Positions 26,585 through 34,771 of a stretch of DNA of 64,000 nt are shown piece after piece. Under the pieces are notes generated by a model, which was not told the DNA's origin, ran no database searches, and saw only the letters and a program-made list of their open reading frames with translations. Numbering within the stretch: the stretch's first letter is position 1; every line of letters begins with the position of its first letter. Source of the stretch: DZBG01 sp049241565. Its GTDB lineage: Bacteria > Bdellovibrionota > Bacteriovoracia > Bacteriovoracales > Bacteriovoracaceae. Location of the stretch: NCBI GenBank assembly GCA_049241565.1, contig JBMLQL010000042.1:74362-138361 (forward strand), in the 5' to 3' direction. The position numbers and the translations under genes are program-made.

Positions 26585-27459
26585 GTTATCCCATTGAACG
26601 TGCCATGATCGCCTTTATGAGCGGAGGACTCCTTTCTTTGAGCGGAAGTCTTATGCAGTTAACTTTTTCTCAAGAACTAGCGACTCCTTCTACTTTGGGT
26701 CTTGAGGCCTTGGCCGTTTTTGTTGTTTTGCTGGCCCACACTCTCACTTATTTTTTAGGAGGAGCAGAGTGGGTGAGCTTTTTGAGTCTTGGTCTAGGTC
26801 TTTTTTTTAGTTTCAGTTTTCTTTATTCACCTCTGGGAAAAAGAATCGGACGCTTTAAAACAAAGTCTTCACTCCTCATCTTGGGCCTTACAGTGAATCT
26901 TTTTGTAGGAGCGGTTTTTTCTATTTGGCAGTTTCTTTTTTTAAGTTTTAATTGGGATTTCCCTTCTGAACTTTGGTTTGGGCATTTTCGTTATATCGAT
27001 TCTAAGACGATTTATCCTTTCATGATCCTGAGTATCTCTCTATGTACTATCCTTTGGCGTAAGGCCTCTAAATTCAGTCTTTATTCTTTGGGGCCTGAGG
27101 TTTTGCGACATTTGCAAATGGATTCCTGGTCGATAAGTCGCTCAATGATTGCTCTTTCTATGACCGCTACATTAGTGGTGGTGACCCAGTTTGGAGTTTT
27201 TAGTTTTATGGGCCTTATTTTTCCTATACTGGCCCGTCGTCTTTGCGGAAGGTCATGGACCATGAGAAGAGAGTTTGTGACTTCATTTTTCTTGAGTGCA
27301 CCTATGATGCTTGTTTTAGATTTTTTAGTTTATGAATTTCCCATCTGGGGAGCAGAAATTCCAGTTGGCATGATGAGTCTATTTGTGGGGACATTAATGT
27401 TGATTATTTTGGTCGGGAAAGATTTGTGGAATAGTACGAATGAAAGTTGGCAAAGATAA
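26581..27459 (+). CDS. FecCD/BtuC-type ABC transporter permease
   Basis: A 292-residue polytopic membrane protein of the FecCD family. The N-terminal LSLSGSLMQLTFSQELATPS then TLGLEALAVF corresponds to the conserved family GALMQ..T.NPLA.PS.LG; further on, GVFSFMGLIFPILARRLCG matches the conserved GxIxFIGLIxPHxxR block, here with ILARR in place of PHxxR. Roughly eight to nine helices, fewer than the ten of BtuC, in keeping with its short length. Imports iron complexes or cobalamin with the two preceding gene products. Confidence 0.82.
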   Translation: MSYPIERAMIAFMSGGLLSLSGSLMQLTFSQELATPSTLGLEALAVFVVLLAHTLTYFLGGAEWVSFLSLGLGLFFSFSFLYSPLGKRIGRFKTKSSLLILGLTVNLFVGAVFSIWQFLFLSFNWDFPSELWFGHFRYIDSKTIYPFMILSISLCTILWRKASKFSLYSLGPEVLRHLQMDSWSISRSMIALSMTATLVVVTQFGVFSFMGLIFPILARRLCGRSWTMRREFVTSFFLSAPMMLVLDFLVYEFPIWGAEIPVGMMSLFVGTLMLIILVGKDLWNSTNESWQR

Positions 27460-27512
27460 AATAAATCACGATAATCAACTGTATATTTTTATGTCTCAAA
27501 AAGGATTGAACA

Positions 27513-28241
27513 ATGAAACTATGGACTAAGTTTTTATCTGTTTCTCTACTTGCTCTCGTAGTAGTAGCTTGTAACAAAAATGACCCAAAAAGTGTAAAGC
27601 TTGAAAACGAAGATGAAAAAACATTCTATGCAATGGGTTTCATGCTTGGTGGAAATCTTCAGCGTTTAAACCTTAATGATAAGGAGCTAGCTGCTCTTTA
27701 CAAAGGTGTTGCTGCTGCTTCTAAAAATGAAAAATCAGAAGTGGATATGAACGTTTACCAAAACCGTATTCAAGATGTTTTCAAAGCAAGAATGGATAAA
27801 GTCGCACAAACTGAAAAAGATTCAGGAAAAGCATTTATCGAAAAATTCATCAAAGATGAAGGTGCAACGAAAACTGAATCTGGACTTGCTTATAAAGTAA
27901 TCAAAGAAGGAACTGGAAAAACTCCAATGGCAGAAGATGTTGTTGAAGTTCACTACCACGGTACTCTAGCAGACGGAACAGTATTTGATTCATCTGTTGA
28001 GCGTGGAAAAACGATTTCTTTCCCACTTAATCGTGTTATCCGTGGATGGACTGAAGGTCTTCAAACAATGAAAGAGGGCGGAAAAACAAAATTTGTTATT
28101 CCATCTGAGCTTGCTTACGGTGATGCTGGTGCTCCTCCAAAAATTCCTGGTGGCGCAACTCTAGTATTTGAAGTTGAGCTTTTCAAAGTTTCTAAAGGTG
28201 AGACAGCTGCAGCTGCACCAGCTCCAAAAAAGAAGAAGTAA
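27513..28241 (+). CDS. FKBP-type peptidyl-prolyl isomerase lipoprotein
   Basis: A 242-residue lipoprotein with lipobox VVAC (Cys20). Residues about 30-120 form an FkpA/Mip-like helical dimerisation domain; about 125-228 form the FKBP domain: VEVHYHGTLADGTVFDSS, FPLNRVIRGWTEGLQTMKEG and AYGDAGAPPKIPGGATLVFE, with the usual Tyr, Asp, Phe and Trp pocket residues. A basic KKKK tail follows. It should help fold periplasmic or outer-membrane proteins. A terminator follows. Confidence 0.92.
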   Translation: MKLWTKFLSVSLLALVVVACNKNDPKSVKLENEDEKTFYAMGFMLGGNLQRLNLNDKELAALYKGVAAASKNEKSEVDMNVYQNRIQDVFKARMDKVAQTEKDSGKAFIEKFIKDEGATKTESGLAYKVIKEGTGKTPMAEDVVEVHYHGTLADGTVFDSSVERGKTISFPLNRVIRGWTEGLQTMKEGGKTKFVIPSELAYGDAGAPPKIPGGATLVFEVELFKVSKGETAAAAPAPKKKK

Positions 28242-28267
28242 TTTTAATTACAGTTCTTTATAATCAC

Positions 28268-28299
28268 AAAGGCCAGGTTCATCCTGGCCTTTGTTGTTT
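28268..28299 (+). terminator. Intrinsic terminator after the FKBP gene
   Basis: AAAGGCCAGG (28268-28277), loop TTCAT, CCTGGCCTTT (28283-28292), then GTTGTTTT. The next gene starts at 28312, and its ribosome site AAGGGA (28301-28306) comes directly after the U-rich tail. Confidence 0.9.
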
Positions 28300-28311
28300 T
28301 AAGGGACTTTT

Positions 28312-29307
28312 ATGTTTAAAAAAATTATCCTCGGACTTTTTATTTCATTGCCCGTTCTAGGCCAGACTCTCAAAGATCAAGTCGTTCTCTTCGATACAGA
28401 TAAAATTAAAACCACTGGAGTCATTGTCGCCAATGCTCATGGAATCATAGGCGAATACTATGAAACTCCCGGTCGCGAGGATCGAAAATTTCTTCTTTGG
28501 TCTATTAGTAAAACTGTCTCCGCCCTGATTGTCGGTCGTGCCATCCAAGAGGGAATTTTAAAACTAGAGGAGAATGTCCGAGGGCAGGTAACAGTCAGGT
28601 CTTTATTGGAGATGAGTTCAGGCCTTTCATGGGATGAGAGCTATGAAGAGGCTCCCTTTAAATCGAATGTCGTGCGCATGCTTTATGGCCTAGAGGCCTT
28701 CGATATGGGCCAATATGTTCTCAGTATCCCTGCCAAACATAAACCTGGGCATCGCTTTAAGTACTCAAGCGGTGATTCAAATCTCCTACAATGGTATTTA
28801 AAAAAGAAAATGGGCCTTGAGTATTCAGTCTACCCCTGGAAGGCCTTATTTGATCCTTTAGATATTCGAGCAAGCTTTGAAAGAGATGGACAGGGTGTTT
28901 TTGTGGCCTCTTCTTATGTCTATATGTCTTTGAAGGATCTACTCAAGGTGGCCCAGTTGATTTTAAGCAAAGGAAACTGGGGAGGAGTTCAGCTTATTTC
29001 AGAAGACTATATTACTAGTATGACGACTCCAACTAGGGCCTCTAGTGAGAGGTCAAGAATGAGAAGTGATGATCTTAACTATGGATTTCAAATTTGGCTG
29101 AACGGTTTATCAGGAAATGGAAAATTGCCTCTTAAAGATCTTCCAGCAGGAAGCATTTTTATGCTTGGGCATCATGGACAAATTGTTGGTATTTTTCCAG
29201 ATGAACAAATAATTATTTTAAGATCGGCCAGTGATAGAGGGCGATTAGATAAAAACAAATTTTTTAAAGAGATATTAGTATGGGCCAAAAAACAAAGATC
29301 ACTTTAA
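28312..29307 (+). CDS. Secreted beta-lactamase-family serine hydrolase
   Basis: A 331-residue periplasmic protein (signal MFKKIILGLFISLPVLG). Class C beta-lactamase/DD-peptidase fold: SISK nucleophile tetrad near residues 64-67, LLEMSSGLSWDE near 100, the second catalytic element YSSGDS near 149 and HHGQ near the C-terminus as the HxG box. Such proteins cleave peptidoglycan peptides or esters; a true beta-lactamase role is not indicated. Starts about 12 bp after the terminator tail and overlaps the next gene by 28 bp. Confidence 0.84.
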   Translation: MFKKIILGLFISLPVLGQTLKDQVVLFDTDKIKTTGVIVANAHGIIGEYYETPGREDRKFLLWSISKTVSALIVGRAIQEGILKLEENVRGQVTVRSLLEMSSGLSWDESYEEAPFKSNVVRMLYGLEAFDMGQYVLSIPAKHKPGHRFKYSSGDSNLLQWYLKKKMGLEYSVYPWKALFDPLDIRASFERDGQGVFVASSYVYMSLKDLLKVAQLILSKGNWGGVQLISEDYITSMTTPTRASSERSRMRSDDLNYGFQIWLNGLSGNGKLPLKDLPAGSIFMLGHHGQIVGIFPDEQIIILRSASDRGRLDKNKFFKEILVWAKKQRSL

Positions 29308-29594
29308 CCGCCGGGATACTTTTCGGTATCGTCTTTACGGCGTTTAGTTTTTATTATTTCTCTGAAACCGCTCCCTGGGAGATCCCAAGTCTTCATTCAA
29401 GACGATCGGCCAAGGAGTATTGCTCTTGTCGATTTGTCATCGGAGATTCACGAGTGGATTGCTCAAAAAAGATCTTTGATATTATTCCCTTTGGTGAAAT
29501 TGAAGACAGAGAGGAGTCCGTAGAGATGAGTTTTCTTTGGTCAACTCATCGGGCCTATCTTGAGAATAAAAAGCTTGGGTGTAAAATAAGATAA
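29280..29594 (+). CDS. Small membrane-anchored hypothetical protein
   Basis: A 104-residue protein beginning inside the end of the beta-lactamase-family gene. One N-terminal membrane segment (about 8-28) is followed by an extracytoplasmic domain with four Cys (YCSC, RVDCS and a C-terminal LGC), which could form two disulfides. I do not recognise the family. Overlap and shared terminator suggest it works with the serine hydrolase. Confidence 0.62.
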   Translation: MGQKTKITLTAGILFGIVFTAFSFYYFSETAPWEIPSLHSRRSAKEYCSCRFVIGDSRVDCSKKIFDIIPFGEIEDREESVEMSFLWSTHRAYLENKKLGCKIR

Positions 29595-29596
29595 AA

Positions 29597-29628
29597 AAAA
29601 GCCTCCTTTGAGAGGAGGCTTTTTTTAT
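29597..29628. terminator. Bidirectional intrinsic terminator
   Basis: AGCCTCCT (29600-29607), loop TTGAG, AGGAGGCT (29613-29620), with A-run before and T-run after. Separates the convergent small membrane protein and secreted metallopeptidase genes. Confidence 0.92.
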
Positions 29629-29653
29629 TCCAGATCTAGAATCTAAATTCTGA

Positions 29654-30616
29654 TTAAAGAGCTGTGAAAGAAGTTTTAGGTTTATGCCAGCAAAGTGGAC
29701 GGATACCAGAATTTTGTCCATTAAGCTTGTGACATGTACCAACCGTTTCATCCTCTTGAGAAACATCAGTATTCATATCAATTTCGCAAAGTGATCCTTG
29801 GAAATATGTATCAAGGCGACACTGGTAAGCTGGGTGATTATCATCAGTTTTGGCGACAACTTTTGAATCAGGTGTTTCAAATTTTGGCTCTGATGTAGAG
29901 TTACGAAGGGCCATGAAAAGTCTTGATACAGACATTCCCGCCATTCCACCACGGATACAAATTTCTTTATCAGCTTTATTACCTTTGTTAGCTTGAGAAC
30001 AAGCATCAACAAGAGATTTTGGAGCATTAAGACCCTTTACGATTTTTGCATTGTCATCGTTAAGGAAAACACGACGAAGACATTTTAAGTTTGCAAAGTA
30101 GTCAGCTTGACCTTCATTTGATGCCCAGCTAGTGATGCTGCTAGATGAAGTTCCACCCCACCATCCGCCGCCGCCGCCACCTGTCTGTGGTTGACCTTTC
30201 TTAGGAGCCCCACCAATGTGGTGACCAATTTCGTGACAGACAACAAGAGCAAATCCATCTTCAGTGATTGTCTCATGACGAGCAAGACCACCGAACATAG
30301 CAACTTTATAATTTTTTCCAGACTGAGAAGCATAAGCATTAACTGTAGCATCAGACCAGTTTCTTTCAACATTAAGACGTGCGCCCATTGATGAAATGAT
30401 TGGGGCATAAATGCCTTCCACTTTATCAATAACGGCATTGAATTTTTCTTCCGTAAGACCAGTTCTGATAGCTTTGTTATGGCCAACAGGAATTCTTAGG
30501 TCGTTTTCAGGAACGAATCCACCGTTTTTTCTAGAACCGTCGATTGAGCAAGCAAAGCTTGAAGTCGCTAGCGACATACTTGTCACAACTGCGAGAGTCT
30601 TCATGATATTTTTCAT
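29654..30616 (-). CDS. Secreted HExxH zinc metallopeptidase
   Basis: A 320-residue exported protein (signal ending ATSSFA, then CSIDG). The zinc motif VVCHEIGHH lies near residue 128, and NEGQADYFANLKCLRR near 165 gives the expected third ligand, as in M48-type gluzincins. Between them is a Gly/Trp/Ser-rich insertion (about 143-158). At least eight Cys suggest disulfides. GGAGG six bases before the ATG fixes the start. A protease acting outside the inner membrane would suit a predatory life style, but the substrate is unknown. Confidence 0.78.
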   Translation of the reverse strand: MKNIMKTLAVVTSMSLATSSFACSIDGSRKNGGFVPENDLRIPVGHNKAIRTGLTEEKFNAVIDKVEGIYAPIISSMGARLNVERNWSDATVNAYASQSGKNYKVAMFGGLARHETITEDGFALVVCHEIGHHIGGAPKKGQPQTGGGGGGWWGGTSSSSITSWASNEGQADYFANLKCLRRVFLNDDNAKIVKGLNAPKSLVDACSQANKGNKADKEICIRGGMAGMSVSRLFMALRNSTSEPKFETPDSKVVAKTDDNHPAYQCRLDTYFQGSLCEIDMNTDVSQEDETVGTCHKLNGQNSGIRPLCWHKPKTSFTAL

Positions 30617-30802
30617 TATTATCCTCCGTGATCACTAATCACATTCTTTGTGTTAGGATTATGTTAAGCGTTTAAGAATTTTTTCTCAGATGGGAATTGC
30701 CTGTCTACATTATTTGATCAACAAGATCAGCTTGTAAGATTATGTTTGAAAGGTGATAAATTAACGCTGTTATACATGGCAAACTGAGATGAAGGAATTT
30801 TT

Positions 30803-31114
30803 ATGTATCAGCTCTCTTTTTATGTCCCTAAAGATCATCTCGAAATAGTGAAAGAAGCTGTCTTTAAAGCAGGGGGCGGCCGCCTTGGGAATTATGATTA
30901 TTGCTGCTTTGAGTATGAAGGCCTTGGTCAATTCAGACCCCTCGAGGGAAGCAAAGCCTTTATTGGAACGATAAACCTGATTGAAAAAGTCAGGGAAGTA
31001 AAAATTGAAATGGCCGTGGCCGATCAGTACTTAGAAGAGGTGATTCGGGCCTTAAAAAATTCACACCCTTATGAAACACCTGCTTATTTTGTCTTAAAAG
31101 CTCAGGATATTTAA
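30803..31114 (+). CDS. CutA1-like / Nif3 C-terminal-type small protein
   Basis: A 103-residue protein of the YqfO-insert/PII-like family: LSFYVPKDHLEIVKEAVFKA, then GGRLGNYDYCCFEYEGLGQF, RPLEG, and the ending SHPYETPAYFVLK. This domain occurs alone or inside Nif3-like proteins and folds like CutA1. It is probably a homotrimeric metal- or ligand-binding protein; its role is not established. The start follows from the conserved N-terminal strand, although the upstream GGAA is weak. Confidence 0.8.
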   Translation: MYQLSFYVPKDHLEIVKEAVFKAGGGRLGNYDYCCFEYEGLGQFRPLEGSKAFIGTINLIEKVREVKIEMAVADQYLEEVIRALKNSHPYETPAYFVLKAQDI

Positions 31115-31168
31115 ATCTTTTCAGTTATCCACCGATAAGCCTCTTGAAAACTAAGAGGAGAAAGCTCC

Positions 31169-31591
31169 ATGAAACATTGGCTGCTCGGTCTATCATTTAT
31201 TATTTTTTCGTTTTCTGCCTTAGCAGAGGAAAAGCTAGCGCAACCTTATAGGGAGCTCTCGGTGATTCTCACAGCTGAAGGTTATTACCCTAAAAACCTT
31301 CAAGTGTTCGAAGGCGAGAAAGTGAAATTCTATCTTACATCAACAGTAGAAGACCCTGGATGTATGATCGTTCAAGGGCACGAAGTATTCATGGCCGCCA
31401 ATAAAGGAAAAGTCACTGAAGCCGAAGTGGTTTTTGAGAAAGCAGGTCATTTTTCTTTTTATTGCCCGAGCAATCGCAAGAATGATGGAAAGCTTACGGT
31501 TATCAAGAAGATTGATCCAAATGCAAAAAAACGTGGGATTGCCAGCGAGAGATCAATGGACCCAGCTGTTTGGACTCCGAAGGAATATTAA
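31169..31591 (+). CDS. Secreted cupredoxin-like protein
   Basis: A 140-residue exported protein (signal cut after ALA, before EEK). The beta-sandwich pattern, ITLxxxGYYPKNLQVFEGEKVKF-like strand near 35-52 and HFSFYCPSNRKNDGKLTV near 96-113, fits the cupredoxin_1 family, where the YCP Cys and a nearby His can bind copper. Only one clear His (GHEVF) is present, so copper binding is unproven. A hairpin CCTCTT/AAGAGG (31140-31158) overlaps the ribosome site. The stop overlaps the cpaF-like ATG (TAATG). Confidence 0.66.
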   Translation: MKHWLLGLSFIIFSFSALAEEKLAQPYRELSVILTAEGYYPKNLQVFEGEKVKFYLTSTVEDPGCMIVQGHEVFMAANKGKVTEAEVVFEKAGHFSFYCPSNRKNDGKLTVIKKIDPNAKKRGIASERSMDPAVWTPKEY

Positions 31592-32721
31592 TGAGTGGTG
31601 TATTTCAAGATGCCATTGCCAGTCTCTTAGCGCCGATTGCTGATCTCCTTAAAGATCCGACGGTCTCTGAGATTATGATCAATGGGCCTCATGAAATTTT
31701 TATTGAAAAGAAGGGACTTGTGTATAAAGTCCCTAATATGTTTCCTGATGATGAAGCACTCATGGCCTCTATGAGAGCCATTGCTCAATCAGTAGGACGA
31801 GTGATTGATGCTGATAATCCTCGTCTAGATGCCAGACTTCCAGACGGATCACGTATTGCTGTTGTAATGCCTCCTATGGCCAAGGCCGGGACGACGGTGG
31901 CCATTCGTAAATTCTCGGAAGAAAAACTTACTCTTAAAGATCTCATTAATTTTGGTTCTCTTTCTCCAGAAGGAGCAAGATTTCTTGATTGTTGTATGTA
32001 CCTAGGACGAAACACTCTGGTGTCAGGTGGTACAGGTTCAGGAAAAACAACTATGCTGAACGTCTTAGGTGGACGTATGCCAAAGACTCAGCGTCTTCTC
32101 ATCATCGAAGATGCAGCTGAACTTCAAATTAAAGCTGAGCATGTTGTGCGCTTTGAAACACGTAAAGGAAACCCTGAGCGAGGAATTAAAGAAGTCACGA
32201 TCCGAGATTTGATGGAATCTGCACTTCGTCTTCGTCCCGATCGAATTATCGTGGGAGAGGTTCGTGGATCAGAGGCCCTAGATCTTTTAAATGCCATGGG
32301 AACAGGTCATGACGGTTCTATGGGAACTGTCCATGCCAACACACCGATTGATGCTTGTACACGCTTAGAAACCCTTTGTTTGATGGGTGAAAATAGAATT
32401 CCACCAGATGCTATTAGAAAGATGGTGGGATCGGCCTTGCAGCTTATTGTTCAATGTTCTCGTTATCATGATGGGGGACGTCGTACTTCTCATATTTCTG
32501 AAGTTCTTGGGGTGGATGAGCATGGCCGTTATGTGGTGCGTGACATTTTCCGCTGGATTCAAACTGGTAAAGATGACAATGGCAAATATATAGGTCAAAT
32601 GACGCCAACAGGCTATGTACCGACTTTCTTTGAGGAATTTATTGCGAATAAACTTCCATTTCCAAAGACAAACTTTAAACCACCTGAGTGGGCCCTGCCT
32701 TTTCTTAAAAAAGCTGCTTAA
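31591..32721 (+). CDS. CpaF/TadA-type secretion ATPase
   Basis: A 376-residue hexameric type II/IV secretion ATPase. N-terminal VSEIMINGPHEIFIEKKG, the Walker A box GGTGSGKTT near 144, Walker B RIIVGEVRG near 217 and His box GTVHA near 245 all match CpaF. After the core a 50-residue C-terminal tail (FFEEFIANKLPFPKTNF and onwards) is unusual. CpaF normally powers Tad pilus or secretion with TadB/TadC, but none of these nor a prepilin gene is nearby; instead the gene is coupled by TAATG to the cupredoxin-like gene. A Tad locus elsewhere, or a different machine, is possible. Confidence 0.86.
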   Translation: MSGVFQDAIASLLAPIADLLKDPTVSEIMINGPHEIFIEKKGLVYKVPNMFPDDEALMASMRAIAQSVGRVIDADNPRLDARLPDGSRIAVVMPPMAKAGTTVAIRKFSEEKLTLKDLINFGSLSPEGARFLDCCMYLGRNTLVSGGTGSGKTTMLNVLGGRMPKTQRLLIIEDAAELQIKAEHVVRFETRKGNPERGIKEVTIRDLMESALRLRPDRIIVGEVRGSEALDLLNAMGTGHDGSMGTVHANTPIDACTRLETLCLMGENRIPPDAIRKMVGSALQLIVQCSRYHDGGRRTSHISEVLGVDEHGRYVVRDIFRWIQTGKDDNGKYIGQMTPTGYVPTFFEEFIANKLPFPKTNFKPPEWALPFLKKAA

Positions 32722-32781
32722 AGTCTTGGACATTCACACGCATGTGACTACAATTTTCTCCAATTACCTCAAGGAGATTGT

Positions 32782-34068
32782 ATGTCGACTATTAAATCAA
32801 TTCACGCTCGCCAAATTTTGGATTCACGTGGAAATCCCACAATAGAAGTAGATGTTCTGACAAATAATGGTCATCTTGGCCGTGCCTCTGTTCCATCTGG
32901 AGCTTCAACTGGATCTCGTGAGGCCCTTGAGCTTCGTGATGGTGATAAATCAAAATTTTTAGGCAAGGGTGTTTTAAAGGCCGTTGATAATGTGAACAAA
33001 ATTATCGCTCCTGCCCTTATAGGGAAAAATGTTTTTGAGCAGCGAGCTCTTGATCACATGATGCTTGAGCTTGATGGAACTGAAAATAAGGATAAACTCG
33101 GAGCGAATGCTATCCTTGGTGTTTCAATGGCCCTATGTCGTGCCGGTGCTCTTGAAAAAAACAAGCCGCTTTATAAATATCTCTCTGAGGATTTAAAAGT
33201 TCCTACTCCGACTGGAAAAATGAGACTCCCAACTCCACTTATGAATATCATCAATGGAGGAGCTCATGCTTCAAATAATCTTGATATTCAAGAGTTCATG
33301 ATTGTTCCTCACATGAAAAAATCTTTCTCTGAGAATCTTCGTGCCGGTGTTGAAGTCTTCCATCATTTGAAAAAAGTTCTTCATGATAAAGGTCATTCAA
33401 CAAATGTCGGTGATGAAGGAGGATTTGCTCCAAGTCTTCAAAGCCACGAAGAAGCCATCTCTTGTATTCTTGAGGCCATCAATAAGGCCGGTTATAAGGC
33501 CGGAGTTGATATTTCTCTTTCTCTAGATTGTGCTGCCTCGGAATTTTATAATGCTGATAAAAAAGTGTATGAGATGCAAGGGAAGACTTATACTGCAGAG
33601 GAGATGATTAAGTATTATGAGCATCTCACGACTCTTGCTCCGATTTATTCAATTGAAGATGGATTTGATGAATCAGATCGTGATGGCTTTATCAAATTTC
33701 AATCAGCTCTTGGAAGTAAGCTCGTCAACGTGGGAGATGATCTTTTTGTGACGAACGCCAAAATTCTTAAGCGCGGAATTGATAATAAAGAGGCCAATGC
33801 TATTTTAGTTAAAGTGAACCAAATCGGATCTATCTCTGAGACATTTGATACATTAAAACTTGCTTATGATAATGGTTTTAAGGCCATCATTTCACATCGC
33901 TCAGGTGAAACAGCGGATGCATTTATTGCCGATTTAGCGGTGGCCAGTGGCGCAGGTCATATCAAAACTGGTTCTGCCTCAAGATCTGATCGTATTGAGA
34001 AGTACAACCAACTCCTTCGAATTGAAGAGGAATTAGGAAGCTCAGCTCTCTATGAGCCTGTAAAATAA
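32782..34068 (+). CDS. eno: Enolase
   Basis: A 428-residue glycolytic enzyme interconverting 2-phosphoglycerate and phosphoenolpyruvate. It begins STIKSIHARQILDSRGNPT, has SVPSGASTGSREALELRDGD, the acidic metal ligands in SLSLDCAASEF, SIEDGFDESD and VGDDLFVTN, and the catalytic Lys and loop VKVNQIGSISET and ISHRSGET. Normal length. GGAG ribosome site before the ATG. A terminator follows. Confidence 0.97.
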   Translation: MSTIKSIHARQILDSRGNPTIEVDVLTNNGHLGRASVPSGASTGSREALELRDGDKSKFLGKGVLKAVDNVNKIIAPALIGKNVFEQRALDHMMLELDGTENKDKLGANAILGVSMALCRAGALEKNKPLYKYLSEDLKVPTPTGKMRLPTPLMNIINGGAHASNNLDIQEFMIVPHMKKSFSENLRAGVEVFHHLKKVLHDKGHSTNVGDEGGFAPSLQSHEEAISCILEAINKAGYKAGVDISLSLDCAASEFYNADKKVYEMQGKTYTAEEMIKYYEHLTTLAPIYSIEDGFDESDRDGFIKFQSALGSKLVNVGDDLFVTNAKILKRGIDNKEANAILVKVNQIGSISETFDTLKLAYDNGFKAIISHRSGETADAFIADLAVASGAGHIKTGSASRSDRIEKYNQLLRIEEELGSSALYEPVK

Positions 34069-34073
34069 CAAAG

Positions 34074-34098
34074 AAGGGGGATAAATCCCCCTTTTTTA
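34074..34098 (+). terminator. Intrinsic terminator after eno
   Basis: AAGGGGGA (34074-34081), loop TAAA, TCCCCCTT (34086-34093), then TTTT and more T. A short, strong hairpin 5 bp after the enolase stop. Confidence 0.92.
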
Positions 34099-34160
34099 TT
34101 TGTACTGAGTCCTAAACTATCTTAAAATTTAAAGTAGATGCTCTAACCGTGGGGTCACTC

Positions 34161-34763
34161 ATGATGCTGAAATACTTTGTTGGACTCACTTTTTATCCTG
34201 ATAATTCATTCGCTAAAAAGATTGAACATTTCCGTTCGCGATTTGATACAAAATTTAATTCCAATTCAACCATTCATCTTCCGATTGTTCCTCCTTTTGA
34301 GATTCCATACTCTGAAGGAAAAAAACTCTCTCTAGAGCTAGTTGAAGAGCTAGATTCATTTTATTTTGATAATCTCGATCATCATGTGCTGAAATTTGAT
34401 GACCTCGATGTTCATGACTATAAGAAAAATTTGCTCCTTCATCTTAACCCTATGATTGATGCTGACCTGGCCTTTTGTCAGGAATCTCTTTTTTCAATAT
34501 GCCAGTCGTACATTGTGGAAAGAGAGAAGCGCATGAAAACTGACAAAAAAACATTTATGACTATTGGACGCTTCTCTTCAGAGACAGAACTTCATTATGG
34601 GTTAGAGCATGCTCGCAAGGAGTTTGTTCACTTTACGGGCCTGCCTTTTGAATCTATTTGTCTTTTTAGACAGAATCACGGGATCTGGTACAGAGAATCC
34701 GACTTAATTACTTTTAAAAGACCTACAGAAGAGTTTTTGCAATCTCTTGAGGCTTCAATATAA
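34161..34763 (+). CDS. LigT-like (2H phosphoesterase) fold protein, probably degenerate
   Basis: A 200-residue cytoplasmic protein. IHLPIVPPFEIP near residue 39 and MTIGRFSS near 133 have the order and spacing of the two HxT/S motifs in the 2',5' RNA ligase/cyclic phosphodiesterase superfamily, but the second His is replaced (FMTIGRF) and the first is HLP. The start at 34161 is preceded by GGGG six bases before; a GTG at 34149 is an alternative. The 8-bp gap to the next gene suggests one transcript. Function uncertain and activity doubtful. Confidence 0.5.
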   Translation: MMLKYFVGLTFYPDNSFAKKIEHFRSRFDTKFNSNSTIHLPIVPPFEIPYSEGKKLSLELVEELDSFYFDNLDHHVLKFDDLDVHDYKKNLLLHLNPMIDADLAFCQESLFSICQSYIVEREKRMKTDKKTFMTIGRFSSETELHYGLEHARKEFVHFTGLPFESICLFRQNHGIWYRESDLITFKRPTEEFLQSLEASI

Positions 34764-34771
34764 TTAGAGGG

